Origin: Pirellula staleyi DSM 6068
GTDB taxonomy: Bacteria; Planctomycetota; Planctomycetia; Pirellulales; Pirellulaceae
DNA length: 64,000 bases
Assembly (NCBI RefSeq): GCF_000025185.1
Contig: NC_013720.1
Span: 2,232,001-2,296,000 of the forward strand
Direction of reading: 5' to 3'
Shown here piece by piece: positions 1 through 8,582 of this stretch. Under the pieces are notes generated by a model that saw only the letters and a list, made by a program, of their open reading frames with translations, was not told where the DNA came from and searched no databases. Each line of letters begins with the position of its first letter. Position 1 is the first letter of the stretch. A program made the translations under genes and the position numbers.

Positions 1-826
1 GAACAAAGCCGATAAGTACTTGCTGTTCTCCGACATTCCACCCAACCGCATCATGAAGTGGAAAGAAGGGGAGGGCGTTACCCTCTTTAAAGAGAAGATC
101 GGCTACTCGGGTAAAGAGCCCTTCACCGGCGAAGAGCCCGGCACCAACGGTCTGGTCTACGACAGTGAAGGTCGGCTGACGATGTGCTGCCACGGCGATC
201 GCTGCATCAAGCGCATCGAGAAAGATGGCAGCATCACCGTGCTCGCCGACAAGTACGACGGCAAACGCCTGAACAGCCCGAACGATCTGGTATTCCACAG
301 CAGCGGCGACATCTACTTCACCGACCCACCTTACGGCCTTCCAAAGCGCGAGAACGATCCTGCGAAAGAGCTCGATTGGTTCGGTGTTTATCGACTGAGC
401 AAAGATGGCAAAGTGACGCTGCTCACCAAAGAAATGACCCGCCCCAACGGCATTGGATTCTCGTCCGACGAGAAGACGCTGTATGTCGCACAGTCCGATC
501 CAGCTGCTGCGATCTGGAAGTCGTTTCCTGTGAAGCAAGATGGCACCCTCGGCGAAAGCAAGCTGCTATTCGATGCGACTGCTTGGTTTAAAGAAGGTCG
601 CCCAGGATTGCCTGATGGACTCGCTGTCGACTCGCAAGGTCACATTTGGGCAACTGGCCCAGGTGGTGTCTATTGCTTCACCCCCGATGGTAAAGTGCTC
701 GGCCGCATCAACACCGGGGAGAAGACAGCCAACTGCAAGTTCGGTGGCGATGGGAGCGTGCTCTACATCACCGCCGACATGTACATTGTCCGCGTTCGTA
801 CCTCCGTGAAGGGCCTTGGCTTCTAA
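1..826 (+). CDS. SMP-30/gluconolactonase family protein, 5' partial
   Basis: The reading frame is open to the left edge (first full codon at base 2), so the true start lies outside and the TTG at 20 is unlikely to be the start. The visible 275 or so residues are a six-bladed beta-propeller of the SMP-30/gluconolactonase/LRE family. Family metal-site segments are seen: PNDLVF, RPNGIGF and LPDGLAVD, whose Asn, Asn and Asp normally bind the divalent cation. Members hydrolyse sugar lactones to aldonic acids. Proteins of this type in planctomycetes often have an exported N-terminus, which cannot be seen here. The next gene is a sugar-acid dehydratase, so both may serve sugar-acid breakdown, but 225 bases with two stem-loops separate them and co-transcription is doubtful. 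Substrate unknown. Confidence 0.9.
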   Translation, partial: NKADKYLLFSDIPPNRIMKWKEGEGVTLFKEKIGYSGKEPFTGEEPGTNGLVYDSEGRLTMCCHGDRCIKRIEKDGSITVLADKYDGKRLNSPNDLVFHSSGDIYFTDPPYGLPKRENDPAKELDWFGVYRLSKDGKVTLLTKEMTRPNGIGFSSDEKTLYVAQSDPAAAIWKSFPVKQDGTLGESKLLFDATAWFKEGRPGLPDGLAVDSQGHIWATGPGGVYCFTPDGKVLGRINTGEKTANCKFGGDGSVLYITADMYIVRVRTSVKGLGF

Positions 827-851
827 AGCTTGGTCGATCAATCGTTGTGAC

Positions 852-881
852 GGGAGTATCACGTCCTTGGAGTGATCTCCC
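852..881 (+). terminator. stem-loop after the gluconolactonase gene
   Basis: The arm gggag-t-atcac (852-862) pairs with gtgatctccc (872-881), giving ten base pairs with one bulged T and a 9-base loop, 25 bases after the stop codon. There is no clear T-run, so it is a candidate terminator or mRNA 3' end. Confidence 0.45.
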
Positions 882-904
882 TCAATCTCGTGAATAGCGG
901 GTGG

Positions 905-927
905 CACTGCTGGCTTGTCCAGCAGTG
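905..927. other. perfect 9-bp inverted repeat
   Basis: cactgctgg (905-913) and ccagcagtg (919-927) form a perfect 9-bp stem with a 5-base loop. It lies between the gluconolactonase and dehydratase genes. It could be a second terminator hairpin or an operator; neither is shown. Confidence 0.45.
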
Positions 928-1051
928 TGAGGCTCGAAACAGGATGACATGAATCGATAGTTGAAGTAGTAGTCGGCAAGCTCCTTGCACCGATTTCCAC
1001 TCCTCCCGCAATTTCCCACCCACCAGCACTTCTGCACCGAGCTCCCACCGC

Positions 1052-2602
1052 ATGGCCACGGCGACCGATCGCACGACTCCAGCAATCTACCTGCACCCGA
1101 GCGACAACATTTGCGTCGCAGCTCGTACGCTCGATGCGGGACTAAAGCTCGACATCGCAGCCACCACGATTACGCTCAGCTCGCTAATCAAGATCGGCCA
1201 CAAGATCGCCATCGCGCCGATCGCTAAAGGCTCGTTCGTCTACAAATATGGCCAGATCATCGGCACAGCGACCTGCGACATCGCGCCGGGCGATCATGTC
1301 CATTCGCACAACCTCACTAACGGCGATTTCGTCCGCGATTACGCCAAATCGCAGGCGATTCCTGCCGCACTGCCACCAATCACCGATCGCACTTTCCTGG
1401 GCTATCGCCGCGCCGATGGCAAGGCTGGCACACGCAACTACATCGCGGTGATTTCGACCGTCAATTGCTCGGCATCGGTCAGCAAGTACATCGCTAATCG
1501 CTTCGATCAATCGATTCTCAAGGACTATCCCTCGATCGACGGCGTGATCGCGCTGAAGCATGGCGGAGGCTGTGGCCTACAGTACGGCGGTCTGCAACAT
1601 CAGATCCTCGCCCGCACTCTTGGCGGCATGGCCAAGCATCCCAACATCGGCGGCTTTCTGCTGATCGGCCTCGGCTGCGAGAACGCGCCGATGGGTTACC
1701 TGCTCGACTCGCAAAAGCTAATCCAAATCGACGGCAACAAGCGCAACATGCCCCCCGTTCTGTCGATGCAAGATCTCGGCGGAACGGCGAAAACCGTCGA
1801 AGCTGGCATTCGCATGCTGGGCGAACTGCTCCCCAAAGCGGCCGACGTAAAGCGAGTCCCCATTCCCGCGAGCGAGATTATCCTCGGCACTAACTGCGGC
1901 GGATCGGACGGCAATAGCGGCGTCACTTGTAACCCGGCGCTCGGCGTAGCATCGGACTTGCTTGTCCGCTGCGGAGGTACGACGGCACTTGCTGAAACGA
2001 CGGAAATCTACGGCGCAGAGCACCTGCTGACGCGCCGCGCTCGCACTCCCGAAGTGGCCGACAAACTGCTCGAGCGGATCGACTGGTGGCTCTGGCACAC
2101 CAAGATGTACGGCGTTGAGATCGATAACAATCCGTCGGTCGGCAACAAAGAAGGCGGCCTCACGACGATCGCCGAAAAATCGCTCGGTGCAGTCGCGAAA
2201 ACCGGCACCACGGCGCTCGAAGAAGTGTATCACTACGCCGAGCCAATGACAGCCAAAGGCTTTGTCGTGATGGATACTCCCGGCTTCGATCCACCGAGCG
2301 TGACTGGCCTGGTCGCAGGGGGCGCGAATGTGGTCGTCTTCACGACAGGTCGCGGCAGTTGTTTTGGCTGTAAGCCAGTCCCGTCGATCAAGGTGGCGAG
2401 CAACACGCCGATGTACGAGCGAATGATCGACGATATGGACATCAACTCGGGCGAAGTGCTGCATGGCCAAAGCCTCGAAGCCGCAGGGCAAGAGATATTC
2501 GAGAAGATCCTATCGGTCGCCAGCGGCGAGAAGACCAAGAGCGAACAGCACGGTATCGGCGACGAAGAATTTGTCCCATGGCAAGTCGGGCCGACGTTGT
2601 AA
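1052..2602 (+). CDS. UxaA/GarD family sugar-acid dehydratase (altronate or galactarate dehydratase)
   Basis: The protein has 516 residues, close to E. coli UxaA (495) and GarD (523). An N-terminal SAF-type domain (about residues 10-95) precedes the large dehydratase domain. Family motifs seen are GCGLQYGG, LIGLGCENAP, LGTNCGGSDGNSG, NPSVGNKEGGLTT and the late TGRGSCFGCKPVPSIK with conserved Cys. Members dehydrate altronate, galactarate or related hexarates to 2-keto-3-deoxy acids using Fe2+ or Mn2+. The GCKPVPSIK segment followed by DMDIN resembles the galactarate dehydratase branch as much as UxaA, so the substrate is left open. No uxuA/uxaB-like gene is nearby, only a lactonase-type gene upstream. 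The gene ends 22 bases before guaD and could be co-transcribed with it. Confidence 0.88.
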   Translation: MATATDRTTPAIYLHPSDNICVAARTLDAGLKLDIAATTITLSSLIKIGHKIAIAPIAKGSFVYKYGQIIGTATCDIAPGDHVHSHNLTNGDFVRDYAKSQAIPAALPPITDRTFLGYRRADGKAGTRNYIAVISTVNCSASVSKYIANRFDQSILKDYPSIDGVIALKHGGGCGLQYGGLQHQILARTLGGMAKHPNIGGFLLIGLGCENAPMGYLLDSQKLIQIDGNKRNMPPVLSMQDLGGTAKTVEAGIRMLGELLPKAADVKRVPIPASEIILGTNCGGSDGNSGVTCNPALGVASDLLVRCGGTTALAETTEIYGAEHLLTRRARTPEVADKLLERIDWWLWHTKMYGVEIDNNPSVGNKEGGLTTIAEKSLGAVAKTGTTALEEVYHYAEPMTAKGFVVMDTPGFDPPSVTGLVAGGANVVVFTTGRGSCFGCKPVPSIKVASNTPMYERMIDDMDINSGEVLHGQSLEAAGQEIFEKILSVASGEKTKSEQHGIGDEEFVPWQVGPTL

Positions 2603-2624
2603 GTCAGCGTGAAGAAGCACTCGG

Positions 2625-3107
2625 ATGACTTCACCTCACTACGATCACGAGTTTCTTGAGGCAGCCATTGAACTGGCTCGAGAGAACGTGCGCAGTGGCA
2701 AAGGGGGTCCGTTTGGCAGTGTGGTGGTGAAAGAGGGGAAGATCATTGGACGGGGCGAGAATCGGGTGACATCGTCGCTCGATCCAAGTGCCCATGCCGA
2801 GATCGTGGCGATTCGCGACGCTTGCCAGCAACAGCAGAACTTCTCGCTGGCGGGGACCACTATCTATGCCAGCTGTCAGCCTTGCCCAATGTGCCTCTCG
2901 GCCATCTATTGGTCGCGGATCGATCGTGTCGTGTTTGCCGCCAGTGGCGACGATGCTGCTGCTGCCGGTTTCGACGACGAGTGGATCCTCACCAACCTGA
3001 AGCTCCCGCTCGGCGAGCAGCCACTCACGATCGAGCGCCTGGTGATCGACGGGCATAAGAGCCCGTTTCAGCTCTGGGCCGCTAGCCCTGGCAAAATGGA
3101 ATACTAG
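2625..3107 (+). CDS. guaD: guanine deaminase (CDA fold)
   Basis: This 160-residue zinc-dependent deaminase closely matches the length and layout of Bacillus subtilis GuaD. The zinc site is His57 in HAE, with Glu59 as proton shuttle, and Cys87/Cys90 in PCPMC. The segments GGPFGSVVVKEG and FDDEWI and the C-terminal tail ending KMEY are shared with GuaD, whose tail closes the active site of the dimer partner. That separates it from the tRNA adenosine deaminase TadA. It would convert guanine to xanthine in purine salvage or breakdown. ATG 2625 follows a GAAGAA stretch with normal spacing. Confidence 0.9.
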   Translation: MTSPHYDHEFLEAAIELARENVRSGKGGPFGSVVVKEGKIIGRGENRVTSSLDPSAHAEIVAIRDACQQQQNFSLAGTTIYASCQPCPMCLSAIYWSRIDRVVFAASGDDAAAAGFDDEWILTNLKLPLGEQPLTIERLVIDGHKSPFQLWAASPGKMEY

Positions 3108-3221
3108 CCGCGGCAAGTACGAGAATTCTTGCGTATTTCTACGAGAATCGATCCATTTCCGCGCGCAGAGAAACCTCGCGGCAACTGCGGGGTTAATTGG
3201 GAAGTGGAGAAGTGTTGACCC

Positions 3222-3241
3222 GTCTCAGAAGCACCTGAGAC
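3222..3241. other. 7-bp inverted repeat upstream of ECF sigma gene
   Basis: gtctcag (3222-3228) and ctgagac (3235-3241) are perfect inverted repeats with a 6-base spacer. They lie 115 bases after the guaD stop and about 80 bases before the sigma factor start. Either a weak guaD terminator or an operator for the sigma gene is possible. Confidence 0.35.
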
Positions 3242-3319
3242 TGGTGAACGTTCGTCACGCAGTTTAGACTCAAGTGCTAGGTACTGAGGTTTTTGCTCCC
3301 CCAGGTTTATGCAACCAGG

Positions 3320-4027
3320 GTGAGTTTCGGTTCTCCAGCAAAGAGTGCTCCTTTGTCGGTAGGCGAAACACAGCCGATCAACTACGAACTGCACGACCCC
3401 GACGTGCGGCTGATGCTCGACGTGCGCAAAGGGAATGCCGGCGCGTTCGAGGAGTTGGTGCTGCGGTATCAATCGCGTCTGTTGACGGTGCTTGAGCATT
3501 TGGTGGGTAATCGTGAACTGGCTGAAGACCTTGCGCAGGAAGTCTTTTTGCGCGTCTTTCGAGCCCGTGAGCGATATGAGCCGGGAGCCAAGTTTTCGAC
3601 TTGGCTCTTTACGATCGCGAACAACGTGGCAAGCAATGCGCTGCGTAGTCGTGGGCGTCGTAAGGAAGTTGGTGTACCGCAGCAAGCCGGCGCGAGCGAA
3701 AGTGGCGCAATGCAGCTCGACCAAATGGCCAAGGCCAACAGTGGGCTGATGCCGACACGTGCGCTTGATAAGGCGGAAGCTGCTGAAGTGGTTCGGCAAG
3801 CGATTGAGTCTCTGAGCGAACGGCAACGTATGGCCCTTTTGCTCTCGAAGTTCGAGAACATGAGCTACCAAGATATTGCCTCGACGATGGAACTGACCGT
3901 ACAGGCGACCAAGTCGCTGCTGTCGCGAGCCCGCGTGAATTTGCGAGACATTTTAGCGCCGTATGTCGAGCAGGGACTCCGTCCTTCGCTAACGGCAGCT
4001 GCCGAGGATGATGATATCGACGAGTAG
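3320..4027 (+). CDS. ECF-type RNA polymerase sigma factor
   Basis: The protein has sigma-70 region 2 (from AFEELVLRYQ through EDLAQEVFLRVF to FSTWLFTIANN) and region 4 (LSERQRMALLLSKFENMSYQDIA, then a helix-turn-helix ending LLSRARVNLRDIL). Regions 1 and 3 are absent, so it is an ECF factor. The start is uncertain: GTG 3320 is used here (235 aa), TTG 3293 or TTG 3353 are alternatives, and no strong ribosome-binding site decides. It is followed by a membrane anti-sigma-like gene and an exported helical protein, which suggests control by an envelope signal. A large stem-loop lies between sigma and anti-sigma genes. The acidic tail EDDDIDE is unremarkable. The regulon is unknown. Confidence 0.9.
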   Translation: MSFGSPAKSAPLSVGETQPINYELHDPDVRLMLDVRKGNAGAFEELVLRYQSRLLTVLEHLVGNRELAEDLAQEVFLRVFRARERYEPGAKFSTWLFTIANNVASNALRSRGRRKEVGVPQQAGASESGAMQLDQMAKANSGLMPTRALDKAEAAEVVRQAIESLSERQRMALLLSKFENMSYQDIASTMELTVQATKSLLSRARVNLRDILAPYVEQGLRPSLTAAAEDDDIDE

Positions 4028-4120
4028 TGCTATCGAAAGCAATGGAGCCATCGATGGCAGGTAGTAGGCCGGTCATAGGTAAAACTACGAAGGAACTTTG
4101 GAAGAGATTGTCAGTTCATG

Positions 4121-4158
4121 CTTAAGAGTTGCTCAAGAGGCAATGAGTAACTCTTAAG
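4121..4158 (+). terminator. long stem-loop between sigma and anti-sigma genes
   Basis: The arm cttaagagttgctca (4121-4135) pairs with tgagtaactcttaag (4144-4158) over 15 base pairs including one G-U, with an 8-base loop. A T6 run follows at about 4170. This fits an intrinsic terminator or attenuator placed 94 bases after the sigma stop and 63 bases before the anti-sigma start. A 12-bp palindrome, gccatcgatggc, lies just upstream at 4047-4058. Confidence 0.55.
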
Positions 4159-4221
4159 GAAGTTGCAAGTTTTTTGAGCCTGCAACCTCTTGTCCCCGTC
4201 GTTTTTTAGTCGGATGTTGCG

Positions 4222-4728
4222 ATGAGTAATCCCGCCGAACCCACCACACGTTTGACCGCTGAAGAAGAGCTGGTCGCCTATCTCGATGGCGAACTGGATT
4301 CCTCTTCGACTGCGCGCGTGGAACGTCGACTGGCTGAAGATGAAACTTATCGCCAGCAATTGCAACAGCTACAGCAATCGTGGGACATGCTGGACGTTCT
4401 CGAGCGACCCGAGCCGAGCGAATCGTTTACGCGCGACACCGTCGAGATGGTGGCGCTGAAAACTAAAGAGGATCTCACCCGTAAGAAGTCGCAGCAATCG
4501 GGCAAACGAATGCTCGTGATGAGTGGTAGCGCGCTGGCCGCTGCCTTGTCGCTAACGCTGGGGTTTGTCCTGATTCGTTCGGCCATTTCACGGCCCAATC
4601 AGAAGCTGGTACGCGATCTGCCGGTGATCGAAAAACTCGACGAGTATCAATCGGTTGATAGCGTCGAGTTTCTCAAGTCGCTGCAAGGTGAAGGTCTGTT
4701 TGGTGAGGAGATCAACGATGCTCCTTAG
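4222..4728 (+). CDS. putative membrane anti-sigma factor
   Basis: A 168-residue single-pass protein. Residues 1-60 hold the pattern common to anti-sigma N-termini (EEELVAYLDGELD, then an acidic helical stretch) but lack the HxxxCxxC zinc motif. A membrane helix lies at about residues 97-117 (VMSGSALAAALSLTLGFVLI), leaving a short outer domain. Its place directly after an ECF sigma gene supports the anti-sigma role. Its last 11 bases overlap the next gene, so the two are translationally coupled. No sensor domain is recognised in the outer part. The name rests on context and N-terminal pattern. Confidence 0.75.
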   Translation: MSNPAEPTTRLTAEEELVAYLDGELDSSSTARVERRLAEDETYRQQLQQLQQSWDMLDVLERPEPSESFTRDTVEMVALKTKEDLTRKKSQQSGKRMLVMSGSALAAALSLTLGFVLIRSAISRPNQKLVRDLPVIEKLDEYQSVDSVEFLKSLQGEGLFGEEINDAP

Positions 4729-5929
4729 TCGTCTTCTGACATGGTCGGTTTTGGTGCTTGCTGGATGCAGTTTGGCGAGCGTGCTACTGGTCTCCCCTTT
4801 GCATGCCGAGATCGAGTCCGAAGCATCGCGCCGAGTTCGGCTCGAGAAGATGTCGGCCGAGGAGAAGGAAACGCTCGCGCAGAAGAAAGAGCGTTTCGAT
4901 GCACTTGGCAAAGAGGAGCAGCAGCGGTTGCGCGACCTGCACGAAGCGGTCGCTACGTCGGACAAGAGTGGTGAGCTGACTGGTGTGATGGATCGCTATT
5001 ATGCGTGGCTGAAAAATCTCCCCGCCAATGTGCGCCGCGATGTCTTGGCGCTGCCCGAGGATCAGCGGATCGCCAAGATTAAAGAAGTGCTGCGCGAGCA
5101 AGAGTCGCAGCGATTTCGGCAGATGGCTGGGCAACTTCCCCAGTCGGATGTCGATGCCATTTTCGCGTGGCTTGAGCAGTTTATCGAAGAAAATCAGTCC
5201 CGCTTCATGGAGCGGATGCCTTCGGAATTTCGAACACAGATGGAAGAATTGCCAGCGGCCGAGCGTCGGCGCCGACTCTTGTTCATGGCGATGAGCATTC
5301 GCCGACCTCCTGGCGAAGGGCCGATGCCATCGAAAGAGGATTTCGAGAAACTCGTCCCCACGCTTTCCACCGCTACACGAGCGAGCCTCGATAAAATTAA
5401 GTCGAGCGACGACAAGCAGCAACTCGTGCGCGAGTGGATTCGTGCGACGATGATCAGCAAGACAGTCCCCCCCATCACCGACGAGCAATTGCAGGCGACC
5501 TATGCCGAGCTGAAAGAAGATCAGCGCGAGTATCTGGAGAGTCTTGATAGTGACGCGATGCGCCGCGAACTGACGCGGATCTACTACACTGAAATGATGC
5601 GGCGTCGTGGTGAAGGTTTTTCGCGTGGTCCGTTTGGACCTCCAGGTGGTCGTGAAGATGGCCCACGTGGCCCAGGTCCGGATCGGGGTGGTCCACCACG
5701 CAGCGATGGTGGACGAGGTGACGGTGGAAGAGGCGATGGTCCAGGCGGTCTAGGGGGACGTTTCCCAGGCAATCGAAACCCACCTGGAGCAAAAGGCCCG
5801 TCCGGCGAACGTCCACCTTTTGGTGAAGGACCTCCCGGATTTCCTCCTCCCAACAAGCCTGAAGATGCACCTCAGGAATTACCGCCACGGAAGCCGACTG
5901 CTGATGAAGCGGATAAGTCGGCTGAGTAG
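4718..5929 (+). CDS. exported helical protein with Gly/Pro-rich tail (third gene of sigma operon)
   Basis: ATG 4718 is chosen because GAGGAG sits at a good distance before it and it overlaps the anti-sigma gene by 11 bases; this gives 403 residues. An N-terminal signal peptide ends near SPLHA (residues about 1-30). The body (30-290) is charged and helical with loose repeats of the type F..L..EEQ.RL and LP..VR..VLALPEDQR, similar in style to DUF3106-like proteins. Residues about 290-400 are very rich in Gly, Pro, Arg and Asp (GPFGPPGG, GGRGDGGRGDG). It may act outside the membrane as the sensing or buffering partner of the sigma/anti-sigma pair. That is inference; the function is unknown. Confidence 0.75.
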   Translation: MLLSRLLTWSVLVLAGCSLASVLLVSPLHAEIESEASRRVRLEKMSAEEKETLAQKKERFDALGKEEQQRLRDLHEAVATSDKSGELTGVMDRYYAWLKNLPANVRRDVLALPEDQRIAKIKEVLREQESQRFRQMAGQLPQSDVDAIFAWLEQFIEENQSRFMERMPSEFRTQMEELPAAERRRRLLFMAMSIRRPPGEGPMPSKEDFEKLVPTLSTATRASLDKIKSSDDKQQLVREWIRATMISKTVPPITDEQLQATYAELKEDQREYLESLDSDAMRRELTRIYYTEMMRRRGEGFSRGPFGPPGGREDGPRGPGPDRGGPPRSDGGRGDGGRGDGPGGLGGRFPGNRNPPGAKGPSGERPPFGEGPPGFPPPNKPEDAPQELPPRKPTADEADKSAE

Positions 5930-5972
5930 CGGTAGCTTTTTGCGGCCCTCAGTTCTCACGACCCCTCTGCGC

Positions 5973-7550
5973 TTACGACAGCTTCGTATCGCTCGCGCGA
6001 TGGGTGTCGCTCATGCTCGAGACGATGGGGCGATCGATGGCTCCATCGGGCCGAACCGCAATCACTCGGATGGCAGGCTGCAGGATCTCGGTCTTCACGT
6101 TCGGCATCAACGCGAGGAAGGGAACGGTCGCTAGCCGCACCAACGATGAAATGCCAAACAGCATTAAGAACGCGGCGTGATTCTCGCCACCAAGCTGTAG
6201 CACGATAGCGCCGATGATAGCACCGCACATCATGGCAACCGCATTGCCAAAGTTGTAAAGCGTGAGCATGTACATCCGCTCGGTGCGTGGGATCGCTTCG
6301 AAGAACATCAGCATCATGGCGAGTTCATAGGCAGCCCAAGCAACTCCGGAGAGAAGTTGTACGAACATCAGGTAACCGAGTCGGGGCGAAAGTTCCCAGA
6401 GCATCGACGTGCCGCCGAGTTCCACCGAAAACGGAATCGACGATGTGCTGATCCAGTCGCTAGCGACCCAAAAACTGCTGATGGGAACGATTGCGAGGCC
6501 ACCGATGACCAGTAGTCGTCGGGCACCATAGGCGCGGGCAATTTTGCCCCAGAAGGTGAGGGCGAGCACTTTGCCAGCGAAGCTGATTCCCATCAGGATC
6601 ATGAAGTTGAAGTACGACAGCTTCTCTTCACTGAGCATGAACGGGGTGAAGTAGGGTCCGCTGATCTGCACTGCGGTTTGTACCAGCAGCAGATAGATCA
6701 CGAGCCGTCCGCTCGATTGGCTACGCGTGTGAGCGAGTAGTTCGCGGATGCTGAAATGGCGGGGGCTGATTTGGCTCCGGCCGACGTCGCTATGGTTTGC
6801 CAGACAGGTGGCCGAGAACGCGCGGCAGGTGGCGGCGATCAGGAAGATGCCGGCGAAAGCGGCGAGCAGCCACGAGTGATTGCTGCCAACCTGAAGGGCA
6901 ATGCCACCGGCCACAAAGCCCAGGAGTGTGCATACTTGGCTGATGCGTGAACGGCAAGCGAAATAGCGGGTGCGAACGGTTTTCGGGACCAGCCCTTCGA
7001 TCCAGGTGTTCCAAGCAGGTGCGGTCGCTAAACCGGCGGCCCAGTAGAGGGTTGCGGCGGCGAAAACCCACAAGGCAGCAGCTGTTGTGCTGTAGATCAT
7101 GGCTGCCAGCGGCATCAGCAGCAGGGCGACAGCCTGCACGCTAGCGCAGGTGACGATCCAGCGTTTGAGGGAGCCAAACTTGTGCACGCCCCAAGGGGTG
7201 GCTAGTTGAAGTAGCGCACCGCTAAGCATCGGCAAGGTGGCGACAAGTCCCGCAAAGGTTTCGCCGGTTCCGAGTGCGAGGGCGAAGGGGGCGAAGTAGG
7301 TTTCGCCAATGCCTACCATCACGCTGTAGCCAGCGGCATCGCCGACACTCGCGCGAAGGTCGCTACGGGGCGATGTGCGATGCCCGCGAACCGCTGCGGG
7401 CGCTAAGTCTGCCGCAGCTGGCGTTTCCGCTGTCGAGGAAAGCTGCAACGCTGGAGGCGCGGAGGCATTTCCCAAGAAGTGAGGGGCACTCGGAGCAGAC
7501 GAAACTTCCCGGCGACTGGTGGTCGGCCTGGGCGTGGCGACGGCGGGCAT
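5973..7550 (-). CDS. MFS-type membrane transporter
   Basis: The protein has about 12 hydrophobic segments after an Ala/Pro/Ser-rich N-terminus. Helices begin near ASVGDAAGYSVMVGIGETYFAPFAL. GVHKFGSLKRW and GKIARAYGARRLLVIGG resemble the loop 2-3 and loop 8-9 motifs of the major facilitator superfamily. ATG 7550 gives 525 residues. The open frame runs back to 7670, but that extension is not hydrophobic and lacks a ribosome-binding site, so it is not used. Substrate not predictable. It converges with the 403-residue exported protein (43 bases apart) and diverges from ubiE. Confidence 0.82.
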   Translation of the reverse strand: MPAVATPRPTTSRREVSSAPSAPHFLGNASAPPALQLSSTAETPAAADLAPAAVRGHRTSPRSDLRASVGDAAGYSVMVGIGETYFAPFALALGTGETFAGLVATLPMLSGALLQLATPWGVHKFGSLKRWIVTCASVQAVALLLMPLAAMIYSTTAAALWVFAAATLYWAAGLATAPAWNTWIEGLVPKTVRTRYFACRSRISQVCTLLGFVAGGIALQVGSNHSWLLAAFAGIFLIAATCRAFSATCLANHSDVGRSQISPRHFSIRELLAHTRSQSSGRLVIYLLLVQTAVQISGPYFTPFMLSEEKLSYFNFMILMGISFAGKVLALTFWGKIARAYGARRLLVIGGLAIVPISSFWVASDWISTSSIPFSVELGGTSMLWELSPRLGYLMFVQLLSGVAWAAYELAMMLMFFEAIPRTERMYMLTLYNFGNAVAMMCGAIIGAIVLQLGGENHAAFLMLFGISSLVRLATVPFLALMPNVKTEILQPAIRVIAVRPDGAIDRPIVSSMSDTHRASDTKLS

Positions 7551-7844
7551 GGCGACTAAACTTCGATTCGCGGTTAAGCTATGGTGGTAGGTTGCGGTGT
7601 GATAGAGAGGGGAGGAGCGACTTTTACTCCTCTCGCGCCAGATGGACAATCGCAGATCGCTATTGTTCACATAACCAGGATCGCTTGGGCTGTGGTGCTT
7701 GTGAGTTGACTTGACATCAACCGTCAGCCACAGCCTCCTTTACTCGCTATTCGCCACCCCTTACTGCAAGTGGCGATTAGCTTTCGGTTGCGAGTGAGTC
7801 ACCCTAGTCTGATTCGCCTCGCGGCTTCCCGCAAAGTGAATTTC

Positions 7845-8582
7845 ATGAACACAACGATGGTCGACAATCGAGCGGCGGTGGACAAATCGGGCGACAAGGT
7901 GCGTCGCATGTTTGGCGAAATCGCACCTTACTACGACCGGATGAACCACGTTCTATCCCTGAATATCGACCGATACTGGCGTTGGAAAACAGTCAAGCGC
8001 CTCGCCCCCGTCGCAGGCGAGCCGATACTCGACATGTGCACCGGCACCGGCGATCTTGCTATCGCTTTCCTGAAAGCAACTGGCGGGAAATCGGAGATCA
8101 TCGCGTCGGACTTCTGCCGCGAGATGCTCGACATTGGCGAGATTAAAAAGAAAAAACTGACCTCTGGTGAGCAGATCACCTTTATTGAAGCCGATGCTCA
8201 AAACCTGCCGTTCGAGACCGATCGCTTTAGCATTGTGTCGGTGGCATTTGGCCTGCGTAATGTGGCGAGCACCGAAAAGGGGCTGAGCGAAATGGTTCGC
8301 GTGGCACGACCCGGGGGCCAAGTAGCGGTGCTTGAATTCTCTAAGCCCGAGTGGCAACCCTTCAAAGCGATCTACGGATGGTACTTTCACTCAGTGCTTC
8401 CGCGCATCGGACAAAGCTTTGCTAAGAACGACAGCAGCGCTTATAGCTATCTGCCGGCGAGCGTTAGCCAGTTTCCCTCGGGGGAAGAGCTCGCGGTGAA
8501 GATGCGAGATGCTGGACTGAAAGATGTGAAGTATTACCCCATGACCTTTGGCATTGCCACGCTCTATGTGGGTGTGAAATGA
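7845..8582 (+). CDS. ubiE: demethylmenaquinone/2-methoxy-6-polyprenyl-1,4-benzoquinol methyltransferase
   Basis: This class I SAM-dependent methyltransferase has 245 residues from ATG 7845; ATG 7857 is an alternative. UbiE/MenG signatures are seen: VRRMFGEIAPYYDRMNHVLS near the N-terminus, the SAM motif LDMCTGTGDLAIAF (62-75), VAFGLRNV and LEFSKPEW. It performs the C-methylation late in menaquinone or ubiquinone synthesis at the membrane. The stop overlaps the ubiX start (ATGA), so the two are translationally coupled and both belong to quinone synthesis. Confidence 0.95.
   Translation: MNTTMVDNRAAVDKSGDKVRRMFGEIAPYYDRMNHVLSLNIDRYWRWKTVKRLAPVAGEPILDMCTGTGDLAIAFLKATGGKSEIIASDFCREMLDIGEIKKKKLTSGEQITFIEADAQNLPFETDRFSIVSVAFGLRNVASTEKGLSEMVRVARPGGQVAVLEFSKPEWQPFKAIYGWYFHSVLPRIGQSFAKNDSSAYSYLPASVSQFPSGEELAVKMRDAGLKDVKYYPMTFGIATLYVGVK

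Noticed and set aside
1718-2491. 257-codon minus-strand open frame in the dehydratase gene
   Set aside because: Antisense to a strongly conserved enzyme and without any family features.
7551-7670. N-terminal 40-residue extension of the MFS transporter
   Set aside because: Not hydrophobic, no ribosome-binding site and rich in His/Ser/Arg; ATG 7550 gives a normal transporter.
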